From: CALKJP01 sp046299555
GTDB lineage: Bacteria; Bacteroidota; Bacteroidia; JACCXN01
Assembly: GCA_046299555.1 (NCBI GenBank)
Contig: JBKBHS010000003.1
Coordinates: 62,001 to 126,000, forward strand
Length of the DNA: 64,000 bases
Direction: 5' to 3'
Shown: positions 44,060 through 52,550 of the stretch, piece by piece
Position numbering within the stretch: the stretch's first letter is position 1
Layout: each line of letters opens with the position of its first letter
Position numbers and translations under genes: made by a program
Notes under the pieces: generated by a model
Told to the model about the DNA's origin: nothing
Database searches by the model: none
Seen by the model: only the letters and a program-made list of their open reading frames with translations

Positions 44060-45535
44060 ATGCCTATGAATATGAAATTTACACTAACATTAATATTTGC
44101 GTTTTCACTTTCTGCATATGTTTTTTCGCAAAATGTGGGGATAAATACCACAGGGGCTGCTCCTAATGCAAGTGCTATGTTAGATATTGATGCGGCTCCG
44201 GCTAACAATAGAGGCTTATTGATTCCAAGAGTTGCCTTAACAGCAACAAACGCTGTTGGTCCAATAGCTGGACCTGCACAATCATTACTTGTTTACAATA
44301 CAGCTACTGCGGGTACTCCACCCAACAATGTTACACCTGGGTTTTATTATTGGAATGGAGCTGCATGGGTAAGGCTTTTAAATAATACCGGCAATAATGG
44401 AGTTGGTTGGTTAACTACCGGTAATGCAGGGACAACTGTTGCTTCAAATTTTCTTGGAACGACAGACAATATTCCTTTGGCTATTAGAACAAATAATGTA
44501 GAAAGAATGAGAATATTAAATAATGGTCAGGTTGTTATAAATAATACAGCACCTTTTGCAGGAGATGTTTTTTCAGCATTTGCAGCTGGTAGTGATTATG
44601 CGATAAATGGTTATTCCTCTGGTTCAGGTGCCGGTATTTATTCACAAAATACATCTTCAGGTAATTCTATTGTAAGTTTACATTCTTCAACCGGAGGAAA
44701 TTTGATTGTATCTAACACTAATACAGCTACCGGAAGAGCTGGAGAATTTCAGTCTTTAAATACTAATGGAACCGAAATAACACTTTTTGCAACAAATCAA
44801 TCAACAAATCTTGCAACTACTTTCTCTGCTATTTGGGGACAAAGTAGTGGTACAAGAGGTATTGTTGGCTTATCAAGTAGAGCTAATAATAATAGTATAG
44901 GTATAAATGGTCAATATATAGGTGGTGGAAATTTTGATGCAATTGGAGTTCTTGGGTTGGCTAATTCAAATGCTAATTGGGGATATGGAGTTTTTGGACA
45001 AGGGAATTGGCGCGCACTTTATGGTAACGGAAACTTTGCTGCAACTGGAACTAAAGCTTTTCAAATAGATCATCCGTTGGATCCCGAAAATAAATTTTTG
45101 CTTCATTATTCAATAGAGTCTCCTGAAGTTCTCAATGTTTACAGAGGGCAAATTATTTTAGATTCAAATGGAGAAGCTATAATTGAATTACCTGATTATT
45201 TTAGCTCTATAAATACAAATTTTACCTATCAATTAACTCCTGTGGGTGCGCAAATGCCCAACCTATATATTTCAGAAGAAATCCAAACAAATACTTTTAA
45301 AATATCAGGAGGAACTCCTAATAAAAAAGTTTGTTGGTTTGTTTATGCTGAAAGAAATGATGAATGGGTAAAACAAAATCCTACTTCAAAAAGTGTTGAA
45401 TTAGTAAAAAAAGAACATGAAAAAGGTAAATATTTAAGACCTGAATTATATAAACAACCCAAAGAAAAAGCTATTTTTAATGTAGAAGAAAAATTTCAAT
45501 CCTTACAAAAGGTAAATGAAAAAAATATTAAATAA
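44060..45535 (+). CDS. Exported surface protein of unknown function with conserved C-terminal region
   Basis: 491 residues from 44060; ATG codons also at 44066 and 44072, the last giving the signal peptide MKFTLTLIFAFSLSAYVFS. The mature N-terminus NVGINTTGAAPNASAMLDID with RGLLIPRVALTAT and GFYYWNGAAWVRL is a very common opening of Bacteroidota surface proteins. A glycine/serine-rich middle is followed by a C-terminal region (GTKAFQIDHPLDPENKFLLH, SIESPEVLNVYRGQIILDSN) shared by many uncharacterised proteins across phyla. No T9SS sorting domain is evident. Possibly a fibre-like adhesin. The gene is 9 nt upstream of a T9SS cargo gene, in one operon. Confidence 0.8.
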   Translation: MPMNMKFTLTLIFAFSLSAYVFSQNVGINTTGAAPNASAMLDIDAAPANNRGLLIPRVALTATNAVGPIAGPAQSLLVYNTATAGTPPNNVTPGFYYWNGAAWVRLLNNTGNNGVGWLTTGNAGTTVASNFLGTTDNIPLAIRTNNVERMRILNNGQVVINNTAPFAGDVFSAFAAGSDYAINGYSSGSGAGIYSQNTSSGNSIVSLHSSTGGNLIVSNTNTATGRAGEFQSLNTNGTEITLFATNQSTNLATTFSAIWGQSSGTRGIVGLSSRANNNSIGINGQYIGGGNFDAIGVLGLANSNANWGYGVFGQGNWRALYGNGNFAATGTKAFQIDHPLDPENKFLLHYSIESPEVLNVYRGQIILDSNGEAIIELPDYFSSINTNFTYQLTPVGAQMPNLYISEEIQTNTFKISGGTPNKKVCWFVYAERNDEWVKQNPTSKSVELVKKEHEKGKYLRPELYKQPKEKAIFNVEEKFQSLQKVNEKNIK

Positions 45536-45544
45536 TATTAATTT

Positions 45545-46819
45545 ATGAATAATTGTTTTTTGATAATTTTATTATTATCATTTTTTACAACAAAATTACT
45601 ATTCGCCCAAGCGCGCTTGGTATTCAATAATGATGGATACGTTAGAATAGCAAACGGAGCTTATGTAGTATTAGAGAATGGAAATGCCAACGCTATAACG
45701 CTTTTAGGATCAGGTGGACACTTGATAACTGAAGCAGAAACGAATCGCTTGCGCTGGAATATTAGCAACAACACCGGAACCTATGAAGTTCCTTTTAGTA
45801 CAACCGCAGGAACAAAAATTCCTTTAACAGTTCAAATAACCGGAGCAGGAAGTGCAGGTGGAAGAATTGATTTTTCTACCTATCCCGGTGCTTCATGGGA
45901 TAATAATACCTACAGACCAACTGGTGTTGCACATATGAACGGAACTTTAACCTTAGCTAACAACAGTGCTTACGTAGTTGACCGTTTTTGGATTATGGAT
46001 AACAGCACTTATACAACGCGCCCAAACGTTACCATGAGTTTTACATATTTATGTTCTGAAGCTGCTGCACCTAATACTATAAACGTTGCCAATTTACGAG
46101 CACAACGCTACAATACATCAAATAATGAATGGGAAGGTTCTATTAGTGGTTCCGGTGGCTTATGGGGGACTTCCAATGGCGCTTGTCCAACAGGAGTAGT
46201 ATCGGGTGTAACAATAAATGGTACTGATTTTTGGCGTCCGTGGACTTTAACAGATTTTACTTCACCTCTACCCATAAAATTACTTTCATTTGCAGCCAAT
46301 TGCCGCGATGGAAAAGCATTGATACAATGGAGTACCGCCAGCGAAATAAATAATGATTTTTTCACACTTGAAAAAACTTATGATGGTGTTAATTTTGAAT
46401 TTGTAGCTAAAATAAAAGGAGCCGGAAACAGTAACTCCATCATTAATTATACTTACACCGATAATAATCCGGGTGCCGGTAAAGTTTATTATCGCCTATC
46501 TCAAACCGATTTTGACGGCACTACCGAAACATTCGATTTAATAAGTTTTGAATGTGGCAGCACTACCCCGCTTGATATAATTTCAGTTTACAATAATCAG
46601 GGAGGAAATATCATAGGTGCTTTATCAGCGCCTTCAAACGGCAAATACTCCCTAACTGTTATTGATGTAAGAGGAAGATTAATTTATAACGATCATCTAA
46701 ATCTAATTGAAGGATTTAATCAAGTATCGCTTCAAATGCAAGAACCAAGCAGCGGTGTTTACTTTATTCGATTAAGCAATGAGTCGGAACAAGTAAGCAA
46801 GAAGTTTTTTATAAAATAA
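45545..46819 (+). CDS. T9SS type A sorting domain protein
   Basis: 424 residues. The signal peptide ends LLFAQ. The body is beta-rich and resembles Bacteroidota proteins with a LPIKLLSFAANCRDGKALIQ/WSTASEINNDFF fibronectin-like domain (residues about 240-335). The final 70 residues (SLTVIDVRGRLIYNDHLNLI, GVYFIRLSNESEQVSKKFFI) are a T9SS C-terminal domain, marking it for export by the type IX system and probable surface anchoring. The specific function is unknown. A strong terminator follows, so the operon ends here. Confidence 0.85.
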   Translation: MNNCFLIILLLSFFTTKLLFAQARLVFNNDGYVRIANGAYVVLENGNANAITLLGSGGHLITEAETNRLRWNISNNTGTYEVPFSTTAGTKIPLTVQITGAGSAGGRIDFSTYPGASWDNNTYRPTGVAHMNGTLTLANNSAYVVDRFWIMDNSTYTTRPNVTMSFTYLCSEAAAPNTINVANLRAQRYNTSNNEWEGSISGSGGLWGTSNGACPTGVVSGVTINGTDFWRPWTLTDFTSPLPIKLLSFAANCRDGKALIQWSTASEINNDFFTLEKTYDGVNFEFVAKIKGAGNSNSIINYTYTDNNPGAGKVYYRLSQTDFDGTTETFDLISFECGSTTPLDIISVYNNQGGNIIGALSAPSNGKYSLTVIDVRGRLIYNDHLNLIEGFNQVSLQMQEPSSGVYFIRLSNESEQVSKKFFIK

Positions 46820-46821
46820 TG

Positions 46822-46848
46822 AAGGCCCCGAAATTCGGGGCTTTTTTA
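46822..46848 (+). terminator. Rho-independent terminator after the T9SS cargo gene
   Basis: GCCCCGAA/TTCGGGGC palindrome at 46825-46841, extended by flanking A-T pairs and followed by a T-run. Confidence 0.88.
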
Positions 46849-46858
46849 GGAGAAAAAT

Positions 46859-46902
46859 TTTAATATCGGATAAATTATTTTTATATTTGTAACGATATTA
46901 AA
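46859..46902 (+). promoter_or_regulatory. fic promoter bracketed by a 10-bp inverted repeat
   Basis: TTTAATATCG at 46859-46868 and its exact complement CGATATTAAA at 46893-46902 flank TATATTTG (46882-46889), a TAnnTTTG -7 box 25 nt before the fic ATG. The spacing of arm centres is about 34 bp, near three helical turns. Confidence 0.6.
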
Positions 46903-46913
46903 GAGGACGTATT

Positions 46914-47897
46914 ATGGAATGGAAAAAAATTATAGAAAAAAATCTCCCCGAAATTCGACCTGCCTTAGAAAGTAACATAGAGCGCATTGTTCAAAAAAAA
47001 CAAAAGCTGGATGCAAAGCGCCCTTTACCTATGATGGCTTTAGAACGAATTCGTGAAGATTTATTTATAGAATGGTCGTATAACTCTACCAATATAGAAG
47101 GCAATACCTTAAACTTAAATGAAACGCGATTAGTGTTACAAGAAGGAATTACCATTAAAGGCAAAACACTACGCGAACACTTGGAAGTAAGCAATCATCA
47201 TGAAGCCATTGAATTTGTAGAACAACTTGTAAAAGAAAAATCAGAAATTAATGAGCGTAGTGTTTTAAAAATTCATGAAATAGTAATGACTAAAATACAA
47301 CGCGATTTTGCAGGTATCTATCGTAATGGTATGGTTAGAATTGGTGGAGCCAATTTTGTTCCTCCTAATCCGCTTAAAGTTCAAGCATTAATGGATGATT
47401 TTTTCGATTTTATAAATAGCAATCCATTACAATTAAATGATATTGAAATGGCTGCCATCTTACATCATCGTTTTGTATGGATACATCCGTTTTTTGATGG
47501 AAATGGCCGTACGGTTCGTTTGCTCATGAATTTATATTTAATGCAAAAAGGGTTCCCTCCTGCAATTATTTTAGCAAACGACCGAAAAAAATATTACGAT
47601 GCTTTAAACAAAGCTAATAGTGGAAATTTTGAAAAGTTAATGCTTATGATTTGTCAAGCTATAGAACGTTCGTTAGATATTTATTTAATGGCTTATCCTG
47701 ATGGTTATGAGTATAAGCCTATACAAAATATTGTGGAAGAAGAGCAATTGCCTTATGGCCAGGAATATATAAGTTTACTTGCCCGACAAGGAAAAATTGA
47801 TGCTTACAAAGAAGGACGCAACTGGTACACCAGTAAGGAATCTATTAAAGAATATTTAGCTAATAGAAAGCGAAAGCGAATAGTAAGTAAAAAGTAA
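46914..47897 (+). CDS. Fic-domain protein (predicted AMP transferase) with N-terminal autoinhibition motif
   Basis: 327 residues. The Fic active-site motif is complete: HPFFDGNGRTVR from H191, with the catalytic His and the anion-binding GNGR. Residues 58-63 (S-T-N-I-E-G) match the (S/T)xxxE(G/N) inhibitory motif in an N-terminal helix (class II). The C-terminus (EYISLLARQGKIDAYKEGRN with WYTSKESIKEYL) resembles an excisionase/MerR-like winged DNA-binding domain, so the protein may bind its own promoter. Fic proteins transfer AMP or other moieties to target proteins; targets are unknown. It is monocistronic. Confidence 0.9.
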   Translation: MEWKKIIEKNLPEIRPALESNIERIVQKKQKLDAKRPLPMMALERIREDLFIEWSYNSTNIEGNTLNLNETRLVLQEGITIKGKTLREHLEVSNHHEAIEFVEQLVKEKSEINERSVLKIHEIVMTKIQRDFAGIYRNGMVRIGGANFVPPNPLKVQALMDDFFDFINSNPLQLNDIEMAAILHHRFVWIHPFFDGNGRTVRLLMNLYLMQKGFPPAIILANDRKKYYDALNKANSGNFEKLMLMICQAIERSLDIYLMAYPDGYEYKPIQNIVEEEQLPYGQEYISLLARQGKIDAYKEGRNWYTSKESIKEYLANRKRKRIVSKK

Positions 47898-47903
47898 ATC
47901 TGA

Positions 47904-47937
47904 AAACGCTATCTGCCAAAGGCGGATGGCGTTTATT
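47904..47937. terminator. Bidirectional terminator between fic and hemH
   Basis: A 14-bp stem with two G-T pairs, AAACGCTATCTGCC/GGCGGATGGCGTTT (47904-47917 with 47921-47934), has a 3-nt loop and T-rich flanks. It ends next to the hemH stop codon. Confidence 0.85.
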
Positions 47938-48954
47938 TTACATGCGTTCTTTCACCAAATTATAAATGGTATCCACCCACAAAGGATGATCGTTTAAACT
48001 TTCAACCAGCTGCACTTTTTCTCCTCCATGTTTTTCAAATATTTCTTGATACTCGCTGCCTATTTCAATAATGGTTTCTAAACAATCTGCAACAAATGCA
48101 GGTGAAAATATCAGTAATTTTTTTGCTCCCTTTTTTGCTTGTTCTTCTACTACCTCATCAGAAAATGGACGTAGCCATTTACTATCTAAGCGCGATTGAA
48201 AACAAACAGTATATTTTTCTTCCGGAATGTTTAATCGTTTTGCCAACTCTCTGGTAGTTGCGTATGCTGTAGCTTTATAACAGAATTTATTTTCGGGATT
48301 AATTTCTTTTTCGCAACTGTGATTACTGCATTGTTTATCTTCATAAACTTTATCTACTTGCCTTTCCGGTAATCCATGATAGGAAAAAAGCACATGGTCG
48401 TATTCAGCATGATTATATTTTTTACCAATTTCAGCAAAGGCATTTAAATAACCTTCGTTATCCCAATATTGACTAATTATCGACAATTCAGGAATTACAT
48501 GCCATTGCGAAATTATCTTCATTACTTTTTCTAAGGCAGTACCAGTACTTGCAGAGGCATACTGCGGATATAAAGGAACAACTATTATTTTATCGTAGTT
48601 ATCTTTTCTCATTTTCTCCAACACGCTTTGCGTAGATGGATTTCCATATCGCATAGCTAATTCTACTTTTGCGGTATTTCCGAGCTTTTCTTGTAATTTT
48701 TGTTGTAATGAAAGGGTGTATGTCATTAAAGGAGATTTTCCTTTTCCGTGCTCCCAAAGTTCTTTGTACACTTTGGCTGATTTAGGTGCACGAAATGGAA
48801 CAATAATAAGATTTACTAATAATTTTCTTGCCAGCCAAGGAATATCTATAACTCGTGAGTCGTTTAAAAATTCGGTAAGGTATCTTCGCACATCACTAAC
48901 CGATGGGCTATCGGGGGTTCCAAGTTGAAGTAATAATATGCCGTTTTTTTTCAA
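47938..48954 (-). CDS. hemH: Ferrochelatase
   Basis: 338 residues. Signature features: GILLLQLGTPDSPSVSDVRR at the N-terminus, PLYPQYASASTGTALEKVMK, FSYHGLPERQVDK (catalytic His), the C-terminal ESLNDHPLW, and CFQSRLDSKWLRPF. It inserts iron into protoporphyrin IX. A cysteine cluster (DKQCSNHSCEKEI) could bind an iron-sulfur cluster, as in some family members. The start is TTG at 48954, immediately preceded by 3 nt and then the heptamer array, so its native promoter region appears to have been replaced or displaced. Confidence 0.96.
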   Translation of the reverse strand: MKKNGILLLQLGTPDSPSVSDVRRYLTEFLNDSRVIDIPWLARKLLVNLIIVPFRAPKSAKVYKELWEHGKGKSPLMTYTLSLQQKLQEKLGNTAKVELAMRYGNPSTQSVLEKMRKDNYDKIIVVPLYPQYASASTGTALEKVMKIISQWHVIPELSIISQYWDNEGYLNAFAEIGKKYNHAEYDHVLFSYHGLPERQVDKVYEDKQCSNHSCEKEINPENKFCYKATAYATTRELAKRLNIPEEKYTVCFQSRLDSKWLRPFSDEVVEEQAKKGAKKLLIFSPAFVADCLETIIEIGSEYQEIFEKHGGEKVQLVESLNDHPLWVDTIYNLVKERM

Positions 48955-48957
48955 TGT

Positions 48958-49020
48958 GGTTATTGGTTATTGGTTACTGGTTATTGGTTACTGGTTATTG
49001 GTTACTGGTTATTGGTTATT
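48958..49020 (+). repeat. Heptamer repeat array, left arm (9 copies)
   Basis: Nine tandem 7-mers of GGTTATT or GGTTACT, largely alternating as a 14-nt unit. The array ends 3 nt before the hemH start codon. Its other end overlaps the final codons and stop of the four-helix-bundle frame. Confidence 0.92.
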
Positions 49021-49383
49021 TTTTGCTGTCTTCAGATATTTTATGTAAGAATTAAGCATTTTTAAACATGCCTCAATTTTATACTTTATTTCTTAAAATT
49101 TTTCTGAATCAATATACCCTTCATCTAAACAACAATAAAGATGATCTAATGTTTCAATTAAAGATCCTCTTGCTTGTCTACAAAACTGAATATTTTCCTG
49201 ATAATGAAACCAACCAAATCCTTCTGCAATATTAGCTGTAACAGACCTTGATGATCGTATAATCTGATTTACGAGTTTATATCTTTCTGAATCAGGTAAT
49301 TTCTTAGCAAGAATTGAAATATCTTTTCTTAGTTCTCTTGTTTTTTGCCAAACCTCTAATTCTTCAAGTGATTTAATAGCCAT
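49009..49383 (-). pseudogene. Four-helix-bundle (S23/IVP-like) protein gene with an in-frame stop
   Basis: The first 96 codons (49383-49096) encode MAIKSLEELEVWQKTRELRK, then NQIIRSSRSVTANIAEGFGW and ARGSLIETLDHLYCCLDEGY, the standard pattern of the four-helix-bundle family related to 23S rRNA intervening-sequence proteins and DGR accessory Avd. A TAA at 49095-49093 stops translation after EKF, but the same frame continues for 27 more codons (EIKYKIEACLKMLNSYIKYL, then KTAKNNQ and TAA), which is exactly the expected fourth helix. Normal members are about 115-125 residues, so this copy is broken by a single nonsense mutation. Both sides carry heptamer arrays. Confidence 0.8.
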
Positions 49384-49390
49384 TAAAATT

Positions 49391-49425
49391 AACTAATAAC
49401 TAATAACCAAAAACTGTAAACTAAG
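49391..49425 (-). repeat. Heptamer repeat array, right arm (about 5 degenerate copies, inverted)
   Basis: AACTAAT, AACTAAT, AACCAAA, AACTGTA and AACTAAG in tandem; on the minus strand these read as ATTRGTT-type units, the same consensus as the left arm but in opposite orientation. The array ends directly at the lpdA stop codon. Confidence 0.75.
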
Positions 49426-50829
49426 TTAAATATGTAGTGCTCTTTTTGCGGTAGCATCTAAAGCAGCTTCTTTAAACGACTCTGAGAAAGTTGGATGTGC
49501 ATGGCAGATACGTGCAATATCTTCGGCACTTGCACGGAACTCCATTGCAACGGCAGCTTCCATAATCATATCGGCTGCACGCGGGCCAATCATATGCACT
49601 CCAAGCAACTCATCGGTTTCCGCATCAGCCAAAACTTTAATTAATCCATCGGTATCCATGCTGGCACGAGCTCTACCGCTTGCTTTAAATGGGAATGAAC
49701 CAACTTTATATTTAATTCCTTTTTCTTTTAATTGTTCTTCGGTATAGCCAACACTTGCTACTTCGGGCCATGTGTAAACAACTCCCGGAATCAATAAATA
49801 ATTAATATGCGGTTTTTGACCGGCCATGTACTCAGCTACAAATACACCTTCTTCTTCAGCTTTATGTGCCAACATGGCTCCTTTTATAACATCTCCTATT
49901 GCATATATACCGGGAATATTGGTTTCTAAGTGATCGTTTACTTCTATTCTTCCACGTTCATCTAATTTTACGCCAATATTTTCAAGCCCTAAATTTTCGG
50001 TATAAGGTCTACGTCCTACTGAAACTAAACAATAATCTCCTTTAAATTCTATCTTTTCTCCTTTATTATTTTCAGCAACAACTATTACTTCTTTCCCTTT
50101 TGCTTTAGCGCTTTGTACTTTATGATTGAAGTAAAACTCAAAGCCTAATTTCTTAAGTACTTTTTGTAATTCTTTTCCCATGGTGCTATCCATAGTACTT
50201 ATAATTCCACCGGTATATTCAATTACAGAGACCTTAGCTCCTAAGCGTGCATAAACAGAACCTAATTCAAGACCAATAACTCCTCCTCCAATAATAATTA
50301 GATGGTTAGGAACTTCTTTTAACTCTAAGGCTTCTGTTGATGTAATAACTCTTTTTTTATCTATTTCAACACCCGGCAAAGAACTAGGTTTTGAACCGGT
50401 GGCAATTACAATTTTATTCCCTTGTATTTGAATTTTGCTTCCATCATCTTTTGCTATACTAACCGTATTTTTATCTACAAATGAACCATGACCATGAAAT
50501 ACGGTAACTTTATTTTTTTTCATTAAGTAATTTATTCCATCGCAAGTTTGCTTTACCACTTCTGCCTTGCGTTTAATCATTTGCTCTAAGTTAACTTTAA
50601 TGTTTTTTATATCAATTCCATGTTCGGCAAAAGTGTGAGTAGCATTGTAGAAATGCTCTGAAGAATCTAATAATGCTTTAGAAGGAATACATCCTACATT
50701 TAAACAAGTTCCTCCTAAAGTATTGTATCGTTCAATAAGCGCTGTTTTCATTCCTAATTGTGCGCATCTTATAGCACAAACATATCCACCCGGACCAGAA
50801 CCGATAATAATTACATCAAAGTTTTCCAT
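49426..50829 (-). CDS. lpdA: Dihydrolipoyl dehydrogenase (E3)
   Basis: 467 residues. The FAD-binding motif GSGPGG (residues 10-15) is followed by redox-active disulfide GGTCLNVGCIPSK (C42, C47), the NAD-binding IIGGGVIGLELGSV, YAIGDVI and the C-terminal active-site HAHPTFSE. It is the E3 component shared by 2-oxoacid dehydrogenase complexes and the glycine cleavage system. E1 and E2 genes are not in the window. It lies 44 nt downstream of lnt. Confidence 0.96.
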   Translation of the reverse strand: MENFDVIIIGSGPGGYVCAIRCAQLGMKTALIERYNTLGGTCLNVGCIPSKALLDSSEHFYNATHTFAEHGIDIKNIKVNLEQMIKRKAEVVKQTCDGINYLMKKNKVTVFHGHGSFVDKNTVSIAKDDGSKIQIQGNKIVIATGSKPSSLPGVEIDKKRVITSTEALELKEVPNHLIIIGGGVIGLELGSVYARLGAKVSVIEYTGGIISTMDSTMGKELQKVLKKLGFEFYFNHKVQSAKAKGKEVIVVAENNKGEKIEFKGDYCLVSVGRRPYTENLGLENIGVKLDERGRIEVNDHLETNIPGIYAIGDVIKGAMLAHKAEEEGVFVAEYMAGQKPHINYLLIPGVVYTWPEVASVGYTEEQLKEKGIKYKVGSFPFKASGRARASMDTDGLIKVLADAETDELLGVHMIGPRAADMIMEAAVAMEFRASAEDIARICHAHPTFSESFKEAALDATAKRALHI

Positions 50830-50873
50830 AGTTATAAATTTTAAAGGCTGTAAAGTTATTTTTTTATATCGAA

Positions 50874-52478
50874 TTAGCCTAAACGCTGTTGTGTTTTATT
50901 CAATGTTTTAGCAACAACGTATGCCAGCATTAAAAAAGAAAGCCAACCGCAAATACGTCCCAAATAATCACCATATTTTGCGTAAAAAGTTATTTCGTTA
51001 TTCGCATAAATTTTGCCAACTAGTGCATCTTCTACCCACCATTCAGTTTGCTGCATTATGTTTCCGCGTTGATCAATAAATGCCGAAATACCTGTATTGG
51101 CCGATCGAGCAATATTTCTTCTAAATTCAATAGCTCTCAATCGCGATAAATGCAAATGTTGTCGATAACCCGGAGTATTTCCCCACCAGCCGTCATTGGT
51201 TATTACAAATAATAAATCTGATCCCTGACGGATAAAATTAGATAGATAATCACCATAAACCGATTCGTAACAAATAGCAGTAGTTAGCTTATTTTCTTTA
51301 GCAGTAAATGGTTTAGGATTTTTTTCGGAACCTAAACTTCCGGCTATTCCGCCTAAATCTATGGCAAAATCTTCAAGAAAACCAAATATAGCCGGATAAG
51401 GCATTTTTTCTACTCCTGGAACTAATTTAGATTTTCTGTATAATTGAGGGATTAAGCTTGAATCTAACATCATTGCTGTATTATAGGCATCATAATAGCC
51501 ATCGCCTCCTCTGAATTTGCGGGCAGTTTCACTTAATGCTTCACCAGGCAAATAATGTTTAAACGTTGATAAACCTGTAATTAATGTTACCTGTGGATGT
51601 TTTTTCACGAAATTGACAAATGCCTGAACAGATGGATCATCCATTAGTTCATGCTCCCATATTCCATTAGGGATGGCTGTTTCTGGAAACGCAATATATT
51701 TAGTTAAAGGAGTAATTTTAGCTTCAGCTTGATTTAGCATTATCTGCACCTGCTCTTCAGAAGTAAGATTTCCGAATTTATCAACATATGGATCAATATT
51801 GGGCTGTACAACTATTACTTCAATAGGTTGGCCTGTATCATCATTGTGCGTATATAAATAATATGAAATAGTAAATGGTACAAAAAATAATACTCCTAAA
51901 GCAACCCATCGAAAAATAGTATTTTCCTTTTTAATAATTCCGTTAATTATTTCGTAAATAACAATATTTACTAATAATACCCACAATGACCCACCTAAAA
52001 CTCCGGTTAGCTCGTACCATTGCACCCAAGATGGAGTAATTGAAAAAACATTCCCCAAGGTTAACCATGGCCATGAAAGTTGCCATTGCATATGTAAATA
52101 CTCAAAGCCTAACCAATAAAAAATTAAAGCAATATAGGCTCTGCGCTTGCCAAGCCTAACTTTTGTTTTGTGGAATAGCCAAAACAATATAGCTGAAAAT
52201 AATGCGTTACAAAGCACAGCGCTTACCATTCCAAAAAATGATGCCAGATAAATCCACCATGTAGTTAAAGCATTAAAAACTAAAAAAGGAGTATAAAAAA
52301 ACAGCCAGAAATGGTACCATTTATAGTTTTTTTCCTTTTCGGTGAATAAACTTTCTATGTAAAAAAGAGGCACAAATGCTACAAAAATTAGTGGAGTAAT
52401 ACTGCCTATTTCAGGCCATGAAAGTGAAAATAAAACTCCGCTTAATACAGCTAATAGAAAAAGAAAAAGATTTGACAC
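50874..52478 (-). CDS. lnt: Apolipoprotein N-acyltransferase
   Basis: 534 residues: six or so N-terminal transmembrane helices (LFLFLLAVLSGVLFSLSW; LIFVAFVPLFYIESLF and others), then a periplasmic nitrilase-like domain. The catalytic triad is visible as E266 in FPETAIPNG, Lys in YRKSKLVPG, and C403 in AICYESVYGD. The residue numbering closely parallels E. coli Lnt. It adds the third acyl chain to the N-terminal Cys of lipoproteins in the inner membrane. The many lipoproteins of this window would be its substrates. Confidence 0.94.
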   Translation of the reverse strand: MSNLFLFLLAVLSGVLFSLSWPEIGSITPLIFVAFVPLFYIESLFTEKEKNYKWYHFWLFFYTPFLVFNALTTWWIYLASFFGMVSAVLCNALFSAILFWLFHKTKVRLGKRRAYIALIFYWLGFEYLHMQWQLSWPWLTLGNVFSITPSWVQWYELTGVLGGSLWVLLVNIVIYEIINGIIKKENTIFRWVALGVLFFVPFTISYYLYTHNDDTGQPIEVIVVQPNIDPYVDKFGNLTSEEQVQIMLNQAEAKITPLTKYIAFPETAIPNGIWEHELMDDPSVQAFVNFVKKHPQVTLITGLSTFKHYLPGEALSETARKFRGGDGYYDAYNTAMMLDSSLIPQLYRKSKLVPGVEKMPYPAIFGFLEDFAIDLGGIAGSLGSEKNPKPFTAKENKLTTAICYESVYGDYLSNFIRQGSDLLFVITNDGWWGNTPGYRQHLHLSRLRAIEFRRNIARSANTGISAFIDQRGNIMQQTEWWVEDALVGKIYANNEITFYAKYGDYLGRICGWLSFLMLAYVVAKTLNKTQQRLG

Positions 52479-52550
52479 GGTTTAAATTTTAAAGCGAAGT
52501 TATAAAATAGAATTATAAGTGGTATTATACCTTTATTGAATAATTGATTA

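Noticed and set aside
48958..49020. Heptamer array considered as a CRISPR array
   Set aside because: Units are 7 nt and contiguous with no unique spacers and no cas genes nearby.
49093..49095. Programmed read-through of the in-frame TAA
   Set aside because: No recoding signal (no downstream structure or SECIS, TAA not TGA); a simple nonsense mutation is more likely.
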